DNA of 64,000 nucleotides from Anaerotruncus rubiinfantis (lineage in GTDB: Bacteria; Bacillota; Clostridia; Oscillospirales; Ruminococcaceae), in assembly GCF_900078395.1 (NCBI RefSeq), contig NZ_FKLA01000006.1, positions 54,576 through 118,575 of the forward strand, in the 5' to 3' direction. The position numbers and the translations under genes are program-made. Position 1 is the stretch's first letter; each line of letters opens with the position of its first letter. The notes under the pieces were generated by a model that saw nothing but the letters and a program-made list of their open reading frames with translations, searched no databases and had not been told where the DNA came from. Below are positions 8,392 to 18,700 of the stretch, piece by piece.

Positions 8392-9501
8392 TCAGGCACG
8401 GTAATACCGGCCAGCCGCATCCGCCGCTAAGATAGCGTTATAAACGCTGTCCTCGGTGATGAGGAACGGCTCCGCCTGGATCAGCTTATTCTCGACCGCT
8501 GTCTTATGCGCGATGATTCGCACATTCTCCGGTGTGGCCTCCACATTGAGGTCGCCGAGCGTGACCGGCAGACCCACCGCCGTCATGAAGCCGAGCACCT
8601 CGTCGACCAGTTCGCCCGGCGCGTTTTCCAGCATGAGCTGGCAGACCACGCCAAACGCCACCTTTTCCCCATGGTAGAACCGGTGGGTGGAAGGCAGCTC
8701 GGTGAGACCCGCATGGATACCGTGCGCACAGGCACAGCCTGTATTTTCAAAGCCCAGGCCGGAGAGCAGGGTATTCGCCTCGATGACATTTTCGACCGCT
8801 TCGCTGCAGCAGCCCGCCTCAAGCGAAAGCTTTGCACGCAGTCCGTCCGCCAGCAGGATGTCATAGCACATCTGCGCGATCGCCATGCCCGCCTTGCAGC
8901 GGCGGTATCCGCCGCCGATATAGTTGGCGCTGTCCGAACGGTCGTTGGCGGCGGCTTCGAAATAGGTTGCGAGCGCATCGCCCATACCGGAGACAAACAG
9001 CCGGACCGGTGCCTTCGCAATGATCTCGGTATCCATCAGTACCATCTCCGAGTGACGTTTATGCCGCACGTTTTTGACATAGACGCCGTCTTTGGTATAG
9101 ATGACCGACATGGCCGAAGTCGGCGCGTCGGTCGAGGCGGAAGTAGGCGCGATAATCAGCGGAAGCCCCACTTCGTTTGCGATGACCTTCATCGTGTCGA
9201 GCGTCTTGCCGCCGCCCACGCCGACCAGTACGTCCGCGCCGAATTCCCCGGCGAGCCTGCCGACCCGCTCGAATTCCTCCTGGCAGCACTCGCCTTCGAA
9301 TCTGATCGCCAGATATTCCGACTGGGTCGGGCTGTAGATGCCCGCAAGCCGGGCATTCAACCCGTCATATAAAAAACCGTCAATCAAAAAACAAACCTTC
9401 GGGCCGAAGCCGCTGGTATAACGTTCGAGATTGTCAAATTCACCCGGTCCCTGGATATATTTCAGCGGGCAGGCAAAGGCCCTTGTGCTTGTCGTAGTCA
9501 T
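8392..9501 (-). CDS. Iron-containing alcohol dehydrogenase, glycerol dehydrogenase-like
   Basis: This 369-residue protein is a metal-dependent NAD-linked dehydrogenase of the GldA type, oxidising vicinal diols or reducing hydroxyketones. It shows the NAD-binding GVGGGKTLDT, the loop PTSASTDAPTSA, metal ligands in GMGDALATYFEA (Asp), ACAHGIHAGL and FYHGEKVAFG (His). All are intact. The ATG at 9501 was chosen because GGAGGGG lies six bases upstream; a TTG six codons earlier overlaps the etfA end. It is the last gene of the long operon. The substrate is probably a sugar-derived polyol or ketose intermediate rather than glycerol, judging by neighbours. Confidence 0.88.
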   Translation of the reverse strand: MTTTSTRAFACPLKYIQGPGEFDNLERYTSGFGPKVCFLIDGFLYDGLNARLAGIYSPTQSEYLAIRFEGECCQEEFERVGRLAGEFGADVLVGVGGGKTLDTMKVIANEVGLPLIIAPTSASTDAPTSAMSVIYTKDGVYVKNVRHKRHSEMVLMDTEIIAKAPVRLFVSGMGDALATYFEAAANDRSDSANYIGGGYRRCKAGMAIAQMCYDILLADGLRAKLSLEAGCCSEAVENVIEANTLLSGLGFENTGCACAHGIHAGLTELPSTHRFYHGEKVAFGVVCQLMLENAPGELVDEVLGFMTAVGLPVTLGDLNVEATPENVRIIAHKTAVENKLIQAEPFLITEDSVYNAILAADAAGRYYRA

Positions 9502-9515
9502 GATGTGCCCCTCCT

Positions 9516-10499
9516 TCAACTTTCTAACTGTTTCAGCAACAGATCCATCACTTCGATGCTGTCCGCGACGACCCCATAATCGGCGTGGTCGAAGATCGGC
9601 GCGCGCCGGTCGGTGTTGACCGCGATGATATAATCGGAGGCCCCCATCCCGGCGAGGTGCTGCACCGCGCCGGAAATTCCGAAGGCCAGATAGAGCTTTG
9701 GCCGCACCGTCACACCGGTTTGCCCCACCTGCGCCGCATACGGCGCAAGCCCAGCGTTGACCGCCGCGCGCGACGCGCCAAGCGGACAGCCGAGACGCCC
9801 CGCAAGCTCAGAAAGCTTCGCAAAGCCTTCCCTGCCGCCCGCGCCAAGCCCGCCCGCAACGATCAGCTGCGCGCCGGTAAGCGTCTGCGCGGGTGCTTCG
9901 CACACCCGGCGCAGCAGCCGCAGAGGAAGATCCAGCTTCGGAACCGCGAGCGGTTTCACTGGACCGGTGCGGGAATAATCGAGCACAGGCGCGGGCATCG
10001 CTTTCGGCCGAACCGTCGCCATCTGCGGCAGGCTCCCGGTGCCGACGATCTCGGCCAGAATGTTCCCTCCGAACGCGGGCCGGGTCTGCACGAGCAGATC
10101 CCCTTCCATCGCAAGGCCGGTGCAGTCGGCGGTGAGCCCGGCGCCGAGCAGCGCCGCCACCTGCGGGGCGGCCGCGCGGCCGTAAACGCCGTAAACGGTG
10201 GCGGGCAGCAGAATCGCGAGCGGCGGCGTCTCCTTCGCCGCAGCCGCCACGATCCGCGCGGTTTCATAAGCGGTGCGCACAGTGGACGCGGCCGGGGCCG
10301 CGCGGACAAAGTCCGCGCCCGCCGCAAACGCGGCGGATGCGGTATCCGCGCCGCTCATGAGCAGCGCGGATACCGCGGCCCCGGCGTGTCCCGCCAACTC
10401 CCGCGCTTTCCAAAGCAGCTCGCACGAAGCATCGGTCAGCGTACCGCCCTTTGTCTCACAAATCACCCAGATCTCATTGCGGCGGCTTTTCCCGTTCAT
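9516..10499 (-). CDS. etfA: Electron transfer flavoprotein alpha subunit
   Basis: This 327-residue EtfA carries the C-terminal FAD domain: GASRAAVNAGL, then RPKLYLAFGISGAVQHLAGM, then VNTDRRAPIFDHADYGVV, all diagnostic. The N-terminal domain is normal and has no fused ferredoxin. One oddity is GGLG where the family has SGGRG; the Arg that normally lies near the flavin is replaced by Leu (codon CTT read directly). The start overlaps the etfB stop by ATGA. With EtfB it should accept electrons from the FAD-linked dehydrogenase encoded two genes upstream. Whether the pair bifurcates electrons to ferredoxin and NAD is inferred only. Confidence 0.93.
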   Translation of the reverse strand: MNGKSRRNEIWVICETKGGTLTDASCELLWKARELAGHAGAAVSALLMSGADTASAAFAAGADFVRAAPAASTVRTAYETARIVAAAAKETPPLAILLPATVYGVYGRAAAPQVAALLGAGLTADCTGLAMEGDLLVQTRPAFGGNILAEIVGTGSLPQMATVRPKAMPAPVLDYSRTGPVKPLAVPKLDLPLRLLRRVCEAPAQTLTGAQLIVAGGLGAGGREGFAKLSELAGRLGCPLGASRAAVNAGLAPYAAQVGQTGVTVRPKLYLAFGISGAVQHLAGMGASDYIIAVNTDRRAPIFDHADYGVVADSIEVMDLLLKQLES

Positions 10500-11275
10500 C
10501 CGGTCACCTCCGCAAGTTTTTTGCAGATTGCAAAGGCGCCTGCCGGGAGATCCTCCGCGAAAGCGCATTGGCGCATCCCTTTTTCCGGCGAAAAGACCCT
10601 TCGCACCCGCGTTTTGGACCCCGCAAGCCCGGCCTCACCCTTTTGAAATCCCAGGTCACCGGCAAAAAGCCCCTCCAGCGGGACTTTCCGCGCGCGCCGC
10701 AGATCCAGAAGCGACGGCATATGTTCCTGCGCCGCGCCTTCGCAGATCGAAAGCACCGCGGGGAGCCGCACGGCGTATTCGTCGAACCCTTCCTCGTGCA
10801 AACTCGTGCAGAACGCTTCGTTTCCCTCAACGCCCAGGGAGAAGACATTTGCAAGATATGCCGCATCCAGCATCACCGAAAGCTCGCCGCCGACCTGCCC
10901 GGTCTCGCCGTCGATCGCCCGGCGGCCGCAGAGGATCAGGTCAAACGGGCCAAGACGCCGGACGGCACGGGAAAGCACCTGCGCAGTCGCAAAGGTATCC
11001 GATCCGGCAAAGAGCGGATCGCTCACCAGCACGGTCGCGTCCGCGCCCTGTGCCGCCGCGTGTGAAAGCACCGCGGCGGCTTTTTTTCCGCCCATCGAAA
11101 GCGCCGTAATGCTGCCGCCATGCACTTTTTTAAGCCGGTATGCCAGTTCCAGCGCGGCTGCGTCAGCGGGATTTAAAATCAGCGTGGCAGCGTCCCGCTG
11201 CAGGGTATGGGTGTCTTTGTCTAGCCCCACATCCTGTGTTTCGGGAACCTGTTTTAAACAGACGCAGATTTCCAT
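10496..11275 (-). CDS. etfB: Electron transfer flavoprotein beta subunit
   Basis: This 259-residue EtfB begins MEICVCLKQVPETQ, the standard N terminus. The segment DLILCGRRAIDGETGQVGGE and SDPLFAGSDTFATAQ resemble EtfB of anaerobic bifurcating ETFs more than the mitochondrial type, which has LLGKQAIDDD there. ATG at 11275 has CGGGGGAAAA upstream; longer in-frame extensions lack a site. It sits between the Fe-S protein gene and etfA. The expected role is to bind NAD and the second FAD if the complex bifurcates. Confidence 0.93.
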   Translation of the reverse strand: MEICVCLKQVPETQDVGLDKDTHTLQRDAATLILNPADAAALELAYRLKKVHGGSITALSMGGKKAAAVLSHAAAQGADATVLVSDPLFAGSDTFATAQVLSRAVRRLGPFDLILCGRRAIDGETGQVGGELSVMLDAAYLANVFSLGVEGNEAFCTSLHEEGFDEYAVRLPAVLSICEGAAQEHMPSLLDLRRARKVPLEGLFAGDLGFQKGEAGLAGSKTRVRRVFSPEKGMRQCAFAEDLPAGAFAICKKLAEVTG

Positions 11276-11300
11276 GCTTTTCCCCCGCTTTTCATTTTGT

Positions 11301-12404
11301 TTACAAGCCGCAGGCTTTTGCCAGCAGCGCGAAAAGGTCTTCGACCGCGTGCCCCTTCGGGATGTCCGCCGAGAGGATCTCATAGTCGGATGGTGAAGCG
11401 GTGATCACCGTCTTTCTGCCGCACCGGTCGACATCCTCCCAGCGCCCGGCCGCCGTAAGCGCCACAATCTTCGGCGAGTGCGCTTTGACCGCCTGTTCTC
11501 CGCAGGAACGAACCATATCGCGGTTAAAGAACATCTCTTTCCACGCAATCCCCATTGCCGCGAGCAGGTCGCGTGCGGGCTGGGTCTCGTCGAGGTCGCG
11601 GGCCAGCCGGTCCGGGTCATGATAGGTCGCGTCCGCGACCGTGACCTTCGCCGGATTGAGCCTGCCCTGCGCGGCCAGCTCCGCAAAGTATGCGGTGGCG
11701 GTCACGACATCAGCGCCCAGTTCGATCCCCCATTGTGGATATTCCTGCTTCATGACGTTCGCGTCGGCCGGATCGAGCACGACCACGGTTTTCGCCCCGG
11801 CTGACGCGATCGCTTCCGCCAGTATTTTCGCACAGGCGGCTGTGTCGTCCACATAGCCGATCAAATCACCCAGCATGGCCCCGCTGGACGGTTCGTCGCG
11901 GAGCGTTGCGAAATCGACGCCCGCCGCCGCGAGCAGCTTCGCCGCCGTTTCCACCATCTGTGGGGTTTTGAGCGCGGCGGTCTCTCCCGCGTAGAGGATC
12001 ACCTCGGCTTTGTCCTTCGACCAGGGGGACAGCACTTCGGCTTTCTTTTCAGACGGGATGCCCCAGAGATTCCCGGTTTCGGTGAGATTGTCGATAACCG
12101 CCTGCACATAATCCGGCACCACATCCTCAACGACCGCTTTTGTGCGGGCTTCGCGGATGAAGATCCGCGGATCGAAGCCGGTTTCACAGCCCGCGGCACA
12201 AGCGCCGCAAAGCAGGCATTCATACATATCTTCCGCCATCGACACCGAATATGCCTCGCCGTGGCCCGCCATATCGAGCAGGATTCCTTTCGCGCGCGGG
12301 GTATTGTTCTCCCGGCCGGTCTTGAGACCAATGGGGCACAGATGCCGGCACATCCAGCAGAACCGGCAGGCCTTTACAGTTTTGTTCGCTTTTTCCGATA
12401 ACAT
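11301..12404 (-). CDS. GlpC/LutA-like Fe-S oxidoreductase with degenerate CCG region
   Basis: This 367-residue protein has an N-terminal 2[4Fe-4S] domain: CRFCWMCRHLCP (residues 13-24) and CLLCGACAAGC (about 63-73). The C-terminal part aligns in layout with the CCG (cysteine-rich) domains of GlpC, LutA and HdrB, but the usual ligands are changed: the HDPC motif reads HDPD and CCG reads SCGEQ. The noncubane cluster site therefore appears lost. It lies between the FAD dehydrogenase and etfB genes and probably wires electrons between them. Similar proteins accompany ETF-linked lactate and glycolate dehydrogenases in anaerobes. Confidence 0.85.
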   Translation of the reverse strand: MLSEKANKTVKACRFCWMCRHLCPIGLKTGRENNTPRAKGILLDMAGHGEAYSVSMAEDMYECLLCGACAAGCETGFDPRIFIREARTKAVVEDVVPDYVQAVIDNLTETGNLWGIPSEKKAEVLSPWSKDKAEVILYAGETAALKTPQMVETAAKLLAAAGVDFATLRDEPSSGAMLGDLIGYVDDTAACAKILAEAIASAGAKTVVVLDPADANVMKQEYPQWGIELGADVVTATAYFAELAAQGRLNPAKVTVADATYHDPDRLARDLDETQPARDLLAAMGIAWKEMFFNRDMVRSCGEQAVKAHSPKIVALTAAGRWEDVDRCGRKTVITASPSDYEILSADIPKGHAVEDLFALLAKACGL

Positions 12405-12427
12405 GCGTCATTCCTCCTCTTCTGGCC

Positions 12428-13852
12428 TTAAAGCCCCAGCTTGCAGGGGTTCATGATGTGATTCGGGTCAAGTTTTTCCTTGAGCGCCTCGAATACCTGC
12501 ATGCCGGGCCCATACTGTTCCTTCATGAGGTGGCCGAGCTTGATCCCCACGCCGTGATGGTCGTTGACCACACCGCCGTTTGCAAGGCTCGCACGCACGC
12601 TGACGTTCCAGATCCGGTTGTGCAGCTGGATGCATTCGACCGCATCCTCCGGCGGATGATCCATAATGAACCGGTCATAGATCATGCATCCCCATTCATA
12701 CCAGTGGGAGAAATGCGCGATATAACGCACGCCTTCAAAGTTGTCGGCTATCGCTTTCTTTTTGGCGTGATAAATCTTTTCGATGTTGTCATAGGTGGCG
12801 ACCGTGTCAAGCGTCCCGTACATCTTCGGCAGGTCGAGCGCGTGCCCGGGATAGAAAAAGGTGACGCGGCTGTCCCACCATTTCTCGCCGTATTCGTGGC
12901 CGAGGTCCTGCGCCTCATATTTGGCGCAGGTCTCCAGGATGATACGCTCCTCAATATCGACAATCTCGGTCATGCCTTCGACCGCGATGTTCATGAACGC
13001 GCCGGGCGCCGCAAAGCCGAGTACTTCCTTGATGATCGAAACGGTTTCCGCTTCGTCGTAAAGGCGCATGATCGAAGGCTTCACCTTCCGGAGGATGTCA
13101 CGGCCGCAGGCGATGCCGTCGGTGACATTCTTGAAGAGGAACGCCCGAAAACGCCGCGTTTCCGGTTTTTCATAGAGCCGCAGGGTGACCTTGGTCATGA
13201 CGCCGAGCGTCCCTTCGGACCCGATAAAAATCTGGGCCAAATCCGGGCCGGCCGCGTGCTTCGGCACCGGCGAGGACTCGATGATGTCCCCATTCGGGAG
13301 CACGATTTCAAGGCTCACGGTCATGTCGTCGATCTTGCCGTATTTGGTGGAGAGAACGCCGATGCCGCGGTGCGCAAGAAATCCACCGACCGTCGCGCAG
13401 TTCATTGAGCTCGGATAGTGCATCAGCGAATAGCCGCGTTCGTTCGCATACCATTCGAGCTGCTGAAAATTCGCGCCGGTTTCGACCGTCACGCACATCG
13501 AGTTGGGGTTGAAGTCGAGGATGCGGTTCATCCGTTTGGTGTCAAGCACGATGCCGCCCGCTACTGGAAGCGCGCCGCCCTGCGAACCGGAGCCGCCGCC
13601 CCAGGTCGTGACCGGTATCTGATAGTAGTTTGCGATCTTGAGAACCTTGGAGACCTCCTGCGCCGAGCCGGGACGCACCACAAAGTCCGGCTGCGGGGTG
13701 TTTTTGCCGCGGTCCTCCCACATGCGGCTGACAAAGAAATAGTCCACGCTATGTACCAGCAGGTCGCTCGAACGGGTGCTCACGTTCTCTCCGCCTACCG
13801 CGTCCTCCAGTTCGGAGCGGATAAACTGATATAAAAGCTCGTTGATTTGCAT
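12428..13852 (-). CDS. FAD-linked dehydrogenase, GlcD/AGPS (VAO) family
   Basis: This 474-residue flavoprotein has the PCMH FAD-binding domain with GGGSGSQGGALP (about residues 94-105), ATVGGFLAHRGIG and FIGSEGTLGVMTKVTLR, and a C-terminal domain with VVNDHHGVGIKLG and the ending DPNHIMNPCKLGL. This fits GlcD-type 2-hydroxyacid dehydrogenases and alkyl-DHAP synthase relatives. The start at 13852 has GGAAAGGGG upstream. Followed by Fe-S protein and ETF genes, it should oxidise a hydroxy acid or polyol and hand electrons to ETF. The substrate probably comes from the TRAP transporter encoded just upstream. It is about the usual family length. Confidence 0.9.
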   Translation of the reverse strand: MQINELLYQFIRSELEDAVGGENVSTRSSDLLVHSVDYFFVSRMWEDRGKNTPQPDFVVRPGSAQEVSKVLKIANYYQIPVTTWGGGSGSQGGALPVAGGIVLDTKRMNRILDFNPNSMCVTVETGANFQQLEWYANERGYSLMHYPSSMNCATVGGFLAHRGIGVLSTKYGKIDDMTVSLEIVLPNGDIIESSPVPKHAAGPDLAQIFIGSEGTLGVMTKVTLRLYEKPETRRFRAFLFKNVTDGIACGRDILRKVKPSIMRLYDEAETVSIIKEVLGFAAPGAFMNIAVEGMTEIVDIEERIILETCAKYEAQDLGHEYGEKWWDSRVTFFYPGHALDLPKMYGTLDTVATYDNIEKIYHAKKKAIADNFEGVRYIAHFSHWYEWGCMIYDRFIMDHPPEDAVECIQLHNRIWNVSVRASLANGGVVNDHHGVGIKLGHLMKEQYGPGMQVFEALKEKLDPNHIMNPCKLGL

Positions 13853-13938
13853 AAGGTAAAGCCCCTTTCCGATTTTTCGCCCGGCCATTTATGGGCGGAA
13901 AATCCATTTCCAAATAATCTGTGCGGGCAAGCCCCGCG

Positions 13939-15222
13939 CTAGGTGCCCATGAGCAGGTTCGGGATCAGGGTGACGACCTGCGGAACGAACAGGGTCAGAA
14001 TCATCGTAAAGAGCACGAACAGCACAACCGGCAGTGTATAGCGGATCGCCTCCTTAAAGGGCGCTTCCGCGATGTTCATCGAGATGAACAGATAGAGCCC
14101 AACCGGCGGGGTCAGCCCGCCGACCACCGTGGCGATTGAAAAGAGCACGCCGAACACGAGCGGGTCCACGCCCAGCTCCAGCACGATCGGATAGATCACC
14201 GGCAGGATGACAACCATCGCCGCGATGGTTTCCATAAAGCATCCGATCACCAGCATGAGGCCGATGATGATGCAGACAACCACGGTCGGATCGGTGGAAA
14301 TGGAGAGCATAATGCTCTTGATTGCGCCGCCGACGTTCTCCTTGGCGAAGATGTAGGCGTAGATGTTCGAAATACCCATCAGCATCATCAGCATGGCCGA
14401 GGATTCGATCGCCCGCTTGAAAATTTTATAGAGGTCCTTGAGGTGCAGCGTGCGGTAGATGAAACCGCCGCAAACGAGACCGTAGAGGCAGGCGATGATG
14501 CCGCTCTCGGTGGCGGTAAAAACGCCGGTGATGACGCCGCCGATGATGATAAGCGGTGTAAGCAGGGCAAAAAACGCTTTGCTGAACGATTTTCCAACCT
14601 CACGGAGGCTGAAGGTGCCGGTACCCTGGTCGATCTTATGCCTGCGCGCATACCAGTTGCACATGCCCATCAGCAGAAGGCCGATCAGGATGCCTGGCCC
14701 CAGGCCGCCGAGAAAAAGCTTTCCGACCGAGAATCCAGTCAGCGAGGCGAAAACGATCATGTTGATGCTCGGCGGAATGATCGGGCCAAGCGAACCGGAA
14801 CCCGCGATCAGCGAGGCCACAAACGAACGGTCATAGCCGGATTCCTTGAGCTCCGGGGTACACAGCGACCCGACCGCCGCCATTGTGGCGGCGCCGGAAC
14901 CGGAGATGCCCGCGAAGATCATATTGGCCAGCACACAGACCATACCGAGTCCGCCTTTCATCCAGGAAAGCAGCGAACGGCTGAAATCCAGAATGCGTTT
15001 CGACAGCTGCGCGCCGCTCAAAATTTCACCCGCCAGAATGAAGAGCGGCCCCGCCATCATCGGGAAGGAGTTGATCCCGCGGATCATCTGCTGGACCGCC
15101 ATGAAAATCGGCACATCGCTGCCGAGCATCAAGGCCAGCACGCCAGAAAAGCCGATTGCAAAGCTGACCGGCACGCCGATGATCAGAAAAAGGATGAGAA
15201 ATCCACCTGCGATCAGCAACAT
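13939..15222 (-). CDS. dctM: TRAP transporter large membrane subunit (DctM)
   Basis: The 427-residue protein has about 12 hydrophobic segments and the DctM family hallmarks PMMAGPLFILAGEI, ANMIFAGISGSGAATMAAVG and GSGSLGPIIPPSINMI. It is the Na+-coupled translocation subunit for carboxylate-type solutes. It follows dctQ with a three-base gap, so the two are translationally close. YiaN of the sugar-acid system is the nearest functional comparison. Confidence 0.95.
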   Translation of the reverse strand: MLLIAGGFLILFLIIGVPVSFAIGFSGVLALMLGSDVPIFMAVQQMIRGINSFPMMAGPLFILAGEILSGAQLSKRILDFSRSLLSWMKGGLGMVCVLANMIFAGISGSGAATMAAVGSLCTPELKESGYDRSFVASLIAGSGSLGPIIPPSINMIVFASLTGFSVGKLFLGGLGPGILIGLLLMGMCNWYARRHKIDQGTGTFSLREVGKSFSKAFFALLTPLIIIGGVITGVFTATESGIIACLYGLVCGGFIYRTLHLKDLYKIFKRAIESSAMLMMLMGISNIYAYIFAKENVGGAIKSIMLSISTDPTVVVCIIIGLMLVIGCFMETIAAMVVILPVIYPIVLELGVDPLVFGVLFSIATVVGGLTPPVGLYLFISMNIAEAPFKEAIRYTLPVVLFVLFTMILTLFVPQVVTLIPNLLMGT

Positions 15223-15225
15223 CGT

Positions 15226-15717
15226 TTATTTCTCCCCTTTCGCATATTGTCTCGCGTAAGCCGGGATGGTGGTGATATAGGACAGGATCATCATAACGAT
15301 CCCGACCGGCACCGCGGAATAGATATACACATAGGAAATCGGCAGCGAGGCGGCCATCGAATTCCCGCTGCGCATCACCAGTTGGATCGACGCGGGCAGG
15401 TAGACGATCAGGAATACCACGCAGATCAGCCGCGCCGCGGTGAACAGGACCGACCGGGCCTTGTTGTTCTTCATGAAACCCAGCAGGATATCGACCGACA
15501 CGTGGCCATCCACGCGGATGGTGAGCGCCGAACCGACCATGGTCAACCAGATGGCCGAGAAGCGCATCAGCTCCTCTGACCAGGGGGTGGAAACGCCGAA
15601 TATGTACCGCCCAAAGATCTGGATACTGCCGAAGAACAGGATCAGCACAAACAGGACGATGCAGATCCAGGTCTGGACAATATCGATCCAGCGGTCTATC
15701 TTCAGCCATGTTTTCAT
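15226..15717 (-). CDS. dctQ: TRAP transporter small membrane subunit (DctQ)
   Basis: This 163-residue protein has four hydrophobic helices and the DctQ pattern WSEELMRFSAIWLTMVGSALTIR followed by HVSVDIL (shown here in part). It forms the membrane complex with DctM. It is separated from dctP by 111 bases that contain a strong hairpin. Confidence 0.92.
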   Translation of the reverse strand: MKTWLKIDRWIDIVQTWICIVLFVLILFFGSIQIFGRYIFGVSTPWSEELMRFSAIWLTMVGSALTIRVDGHVSVDILLGFMKNNKARSVLFTAARLICVVFLIVYLPASIQLVMRSGNSMAASLPISYVYIYSAVPVGIVMMILSYITTIPAYARQYAKGEK

Positions 15718-15759
15718 AGCAACATCTCCCTACTACATGGTGGATATGGCCCGAAAGCA

Positions 15760-15789
15760 GGCTGTGCGGCTTTTAAGGGCCGCACAGCC
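15760..15789 (-). promoter_or_regulatory.  Confidence 0.
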
Positions 15790-18700
15790 GGATTCCAGAT
15801 GGGAAGCCGGATGCTGTCGGAGCCCTTTTTACGCGTCGATGGCAAGCAGCTTGTCGATCAGCTCCTGGCAGTTGTTTTCCGCCGCGAAATCATCGTACAT
15901 CTTTTGGCAGGCCGCGCGCATCTTTGCGCGTTCCTCGTCCGGCACGTCGTTGATCTCAACGCCCGCGTCCGCAATCGCCTTTTCCGCGATGTCGTCGAGT
16001 CCCTGCCGGTCGGCGATCTGTTTCGCCTGGCTTTCGGCCGCGCATTCCATGATGATTTCCTGCAGGTCAGCCGGGATCGAATTCCATTTTTCCTCGTTGA
16101 TGTAGGTCGGATAGATCGCGCCAATGTGGCCCATGCGGGAATAGTAATTGGAAACCTCCTGAAGGTTGACGTTCACAAGGCCGACCGCGTCGGCTTCCGC
16201 CGCGTCCGCAACGCCCTGCTGCACGACGGTGTACGCTTCGCTCCACGGGGAGGTGACGACGGTGCATCCAAGCGATGTCCAGAGGTTGACGTAAAGCGGG
16301 GTCTCCGCGCAGCGCATCTTGAGTCCCTTGAGATCGTCAAGCTTGGTGATCGGACGGGTTTTTAAGATTGGCTGGCGGATGCCGTTCGAATAGCAGTTGA
16401 GCATCTTGAGACCGGTGCCCTCGAGCAGTTTGGGCAGCTCGGGCATGACGACCTCATTGATCAGCCGTTCCTGGGTTTTCAGGTCTTTGGAGAGGAACGG
16501 GAGCTCAAACGCGCCGATGATCGGCTTGTTGAGACCGGTAGAGAGCTCCGCCACACTCGAAAAGTTGATGTCGAGCGTTCCCATGACCGTCTGTTCGATC
16601 ATCTCGCGCTGGGTCCCGAGCTGGCTTGACGGGAAAATGGTGATCTTCACCCGGCCGTTTGTTTTCTCTTCGACGAACTGTTTAAACTCCTCCGGCGCGA
16701 TCGCAAGCGCGTGGCCGGGGTTCTGGATGTGACCGAAGGAAAGCTCGATCACCTCGCCGCTGTCCGCAGGCGCCGCATCCTTGGATTCAGCCGGCGCCGG
16801 GGCGCCGGAAGCAGCCGGGGCCGTGGAATTTCCGGAAGACGAACCGCAGGCCGCGAACGCCAGGACCATAACTGCTGCCAGTACCAGGGAAAGAATCCTT
16901 TTTTTCATTTGAAATCCTCCTTAAATAATTCGTCTCTATTTGTCTTGGCGGCTTTCCCGCCGCGCTAAAACAGGCTCTGATCAGTCGTTCGCGATTTCCT
17001 GCAGTTTCTCCCAGATGGGCGCGCACGACGCGGTCACCTCGCGGTAGACCGCAAAGAACTTCTCATACTTCGCGTGGTTTTCCATGTCCGGATAATAGGT
17101 CTTTTTGATCCGGTTGCACTGACGCACCGCCGTGACTTCATCTGGGAACACACCGACGCCTACCCCGGCCAAAAGCGCACCGCCAAACGAGGAGTCATCT
17201 TTTTCCGGCCGCACAACCGGCACCCCAAATACATCGCAAAGGATCTGGCACCAAAGCGGGCTTTTCGCGCCGCCGCCGATGAGCCGGATCTCCGAAGCGG
17301 CGCGTCCGGTCTCCTTCACCACCTGGAAGCAGTCATAGAGGCTGTAGGCAACCCCTTCGAGCACCGCACGCGCAAAGTAGCGTTTATCGTGCACCACGCT
17401 GATCCCAAAGAAATCGGCGCGGTAATTCGCATTGAAATACGGACAGCGTTCTCCCAGGATGTACGGGTGGAAGATAAGCCCCCGCGATCCGACCGGTACT
17501 TCGGCCGCCTGCGCGTCCATCAGCCGGTAAACGTCCTCCCCCTTCGTCTCGCAGGCCTCCTTTTCGACCGCGTAGAGCGCGTCGCGCAGCCAGCGATAGG
17601 AGGAAGCGCTCGCGTTGGTGCCCATACACATGTACCACATGCCTTCCACCGCGAACGGGTAGGTATAGCCTTTCGGATGCGGGTCGGCCTCCCGGAGGAT
17701 CATATTGACATTGCCGGCGGTAGCCATCTTGACCAGCAGGTGGCCCTCCTCTACCGCGCCCGCGCCATAGTCCTCGGCCGCCGTGTCCGAGCAGCCCGCA
17801 ATGACCGGGGTGCCTTCGCGCAGGCCGGTCAATTCAGCCGCCCGCTTTTGAACCGTTCCCGCGATCGCCTTTGATTTGATCACCTGCGGCAGAACCGAAA
17901 CGTCCAGCCCGATCAGGTCACAGAGCTCCTTCGACCAGCAAAAGTTTCTCGCGTCATAGAGCAGGGTACCCTGCGCGTCGACATGGTCGGTATACCAATC
18001 GCCGGTGACAAAGTGCCGGGCGTAATCCTTTGTGAAAAGGATGTGACGGATCTTCCCAAAGCTTTCCGGATCATTTTCCTGAATCCATAAAAGCTGCGGC
18101 ATCGTCCAGGTCGCGGTCGGCATCTGCATGCCGATTTGGAAGATCTTTTCGCCGTGCTCCGCACAAAGCCGTTTGGCCTGCCCCGCGCTGCGCTGGTCGT
18201 TCCACATGATGCACGGACGGATCACTTCGCCGTTCCCATCGAGCAGCACCGCGTTGTGGGTCGAAGCGGAAAAGCTCACTCCCGCGATCTCCGCGGCGTC
18301 AACCCCTTCTGTTTCCACGCAGCTTTTCACCGTGTTCACCAGCGCTTTCACCCAGTGATCCGGGTTCTGTTCCGACCAGCCGGGGTGCCGGTGGTCGGAT
18401 GGGTATTCCTCAAACGCGGTTGCCTTCACATTGCCTTCTGTGTCGATGACTGTCGTTTTGCAGCCGCCGGTGCCAAAGTCCACGCCCATTAACAAACAAC
18501 TCATGGTCTTTCTCCTCCCAGTTTTGTCTATAGAAAAGGGTTTTACAGTTTTTCAAATGGGGAAAGCATGCTGAGCCCGGCCTTGGCGCAGTTTGCGACC
18601 CCCGCATCGAGCGAAAGGTCAACGCCGTTGACCGCCGCGCCAAGCGTGCTGGCGAGGAAAAGCGCCGCGAAGGCGATCTCGTCCGGGTCTATCAGCCGGT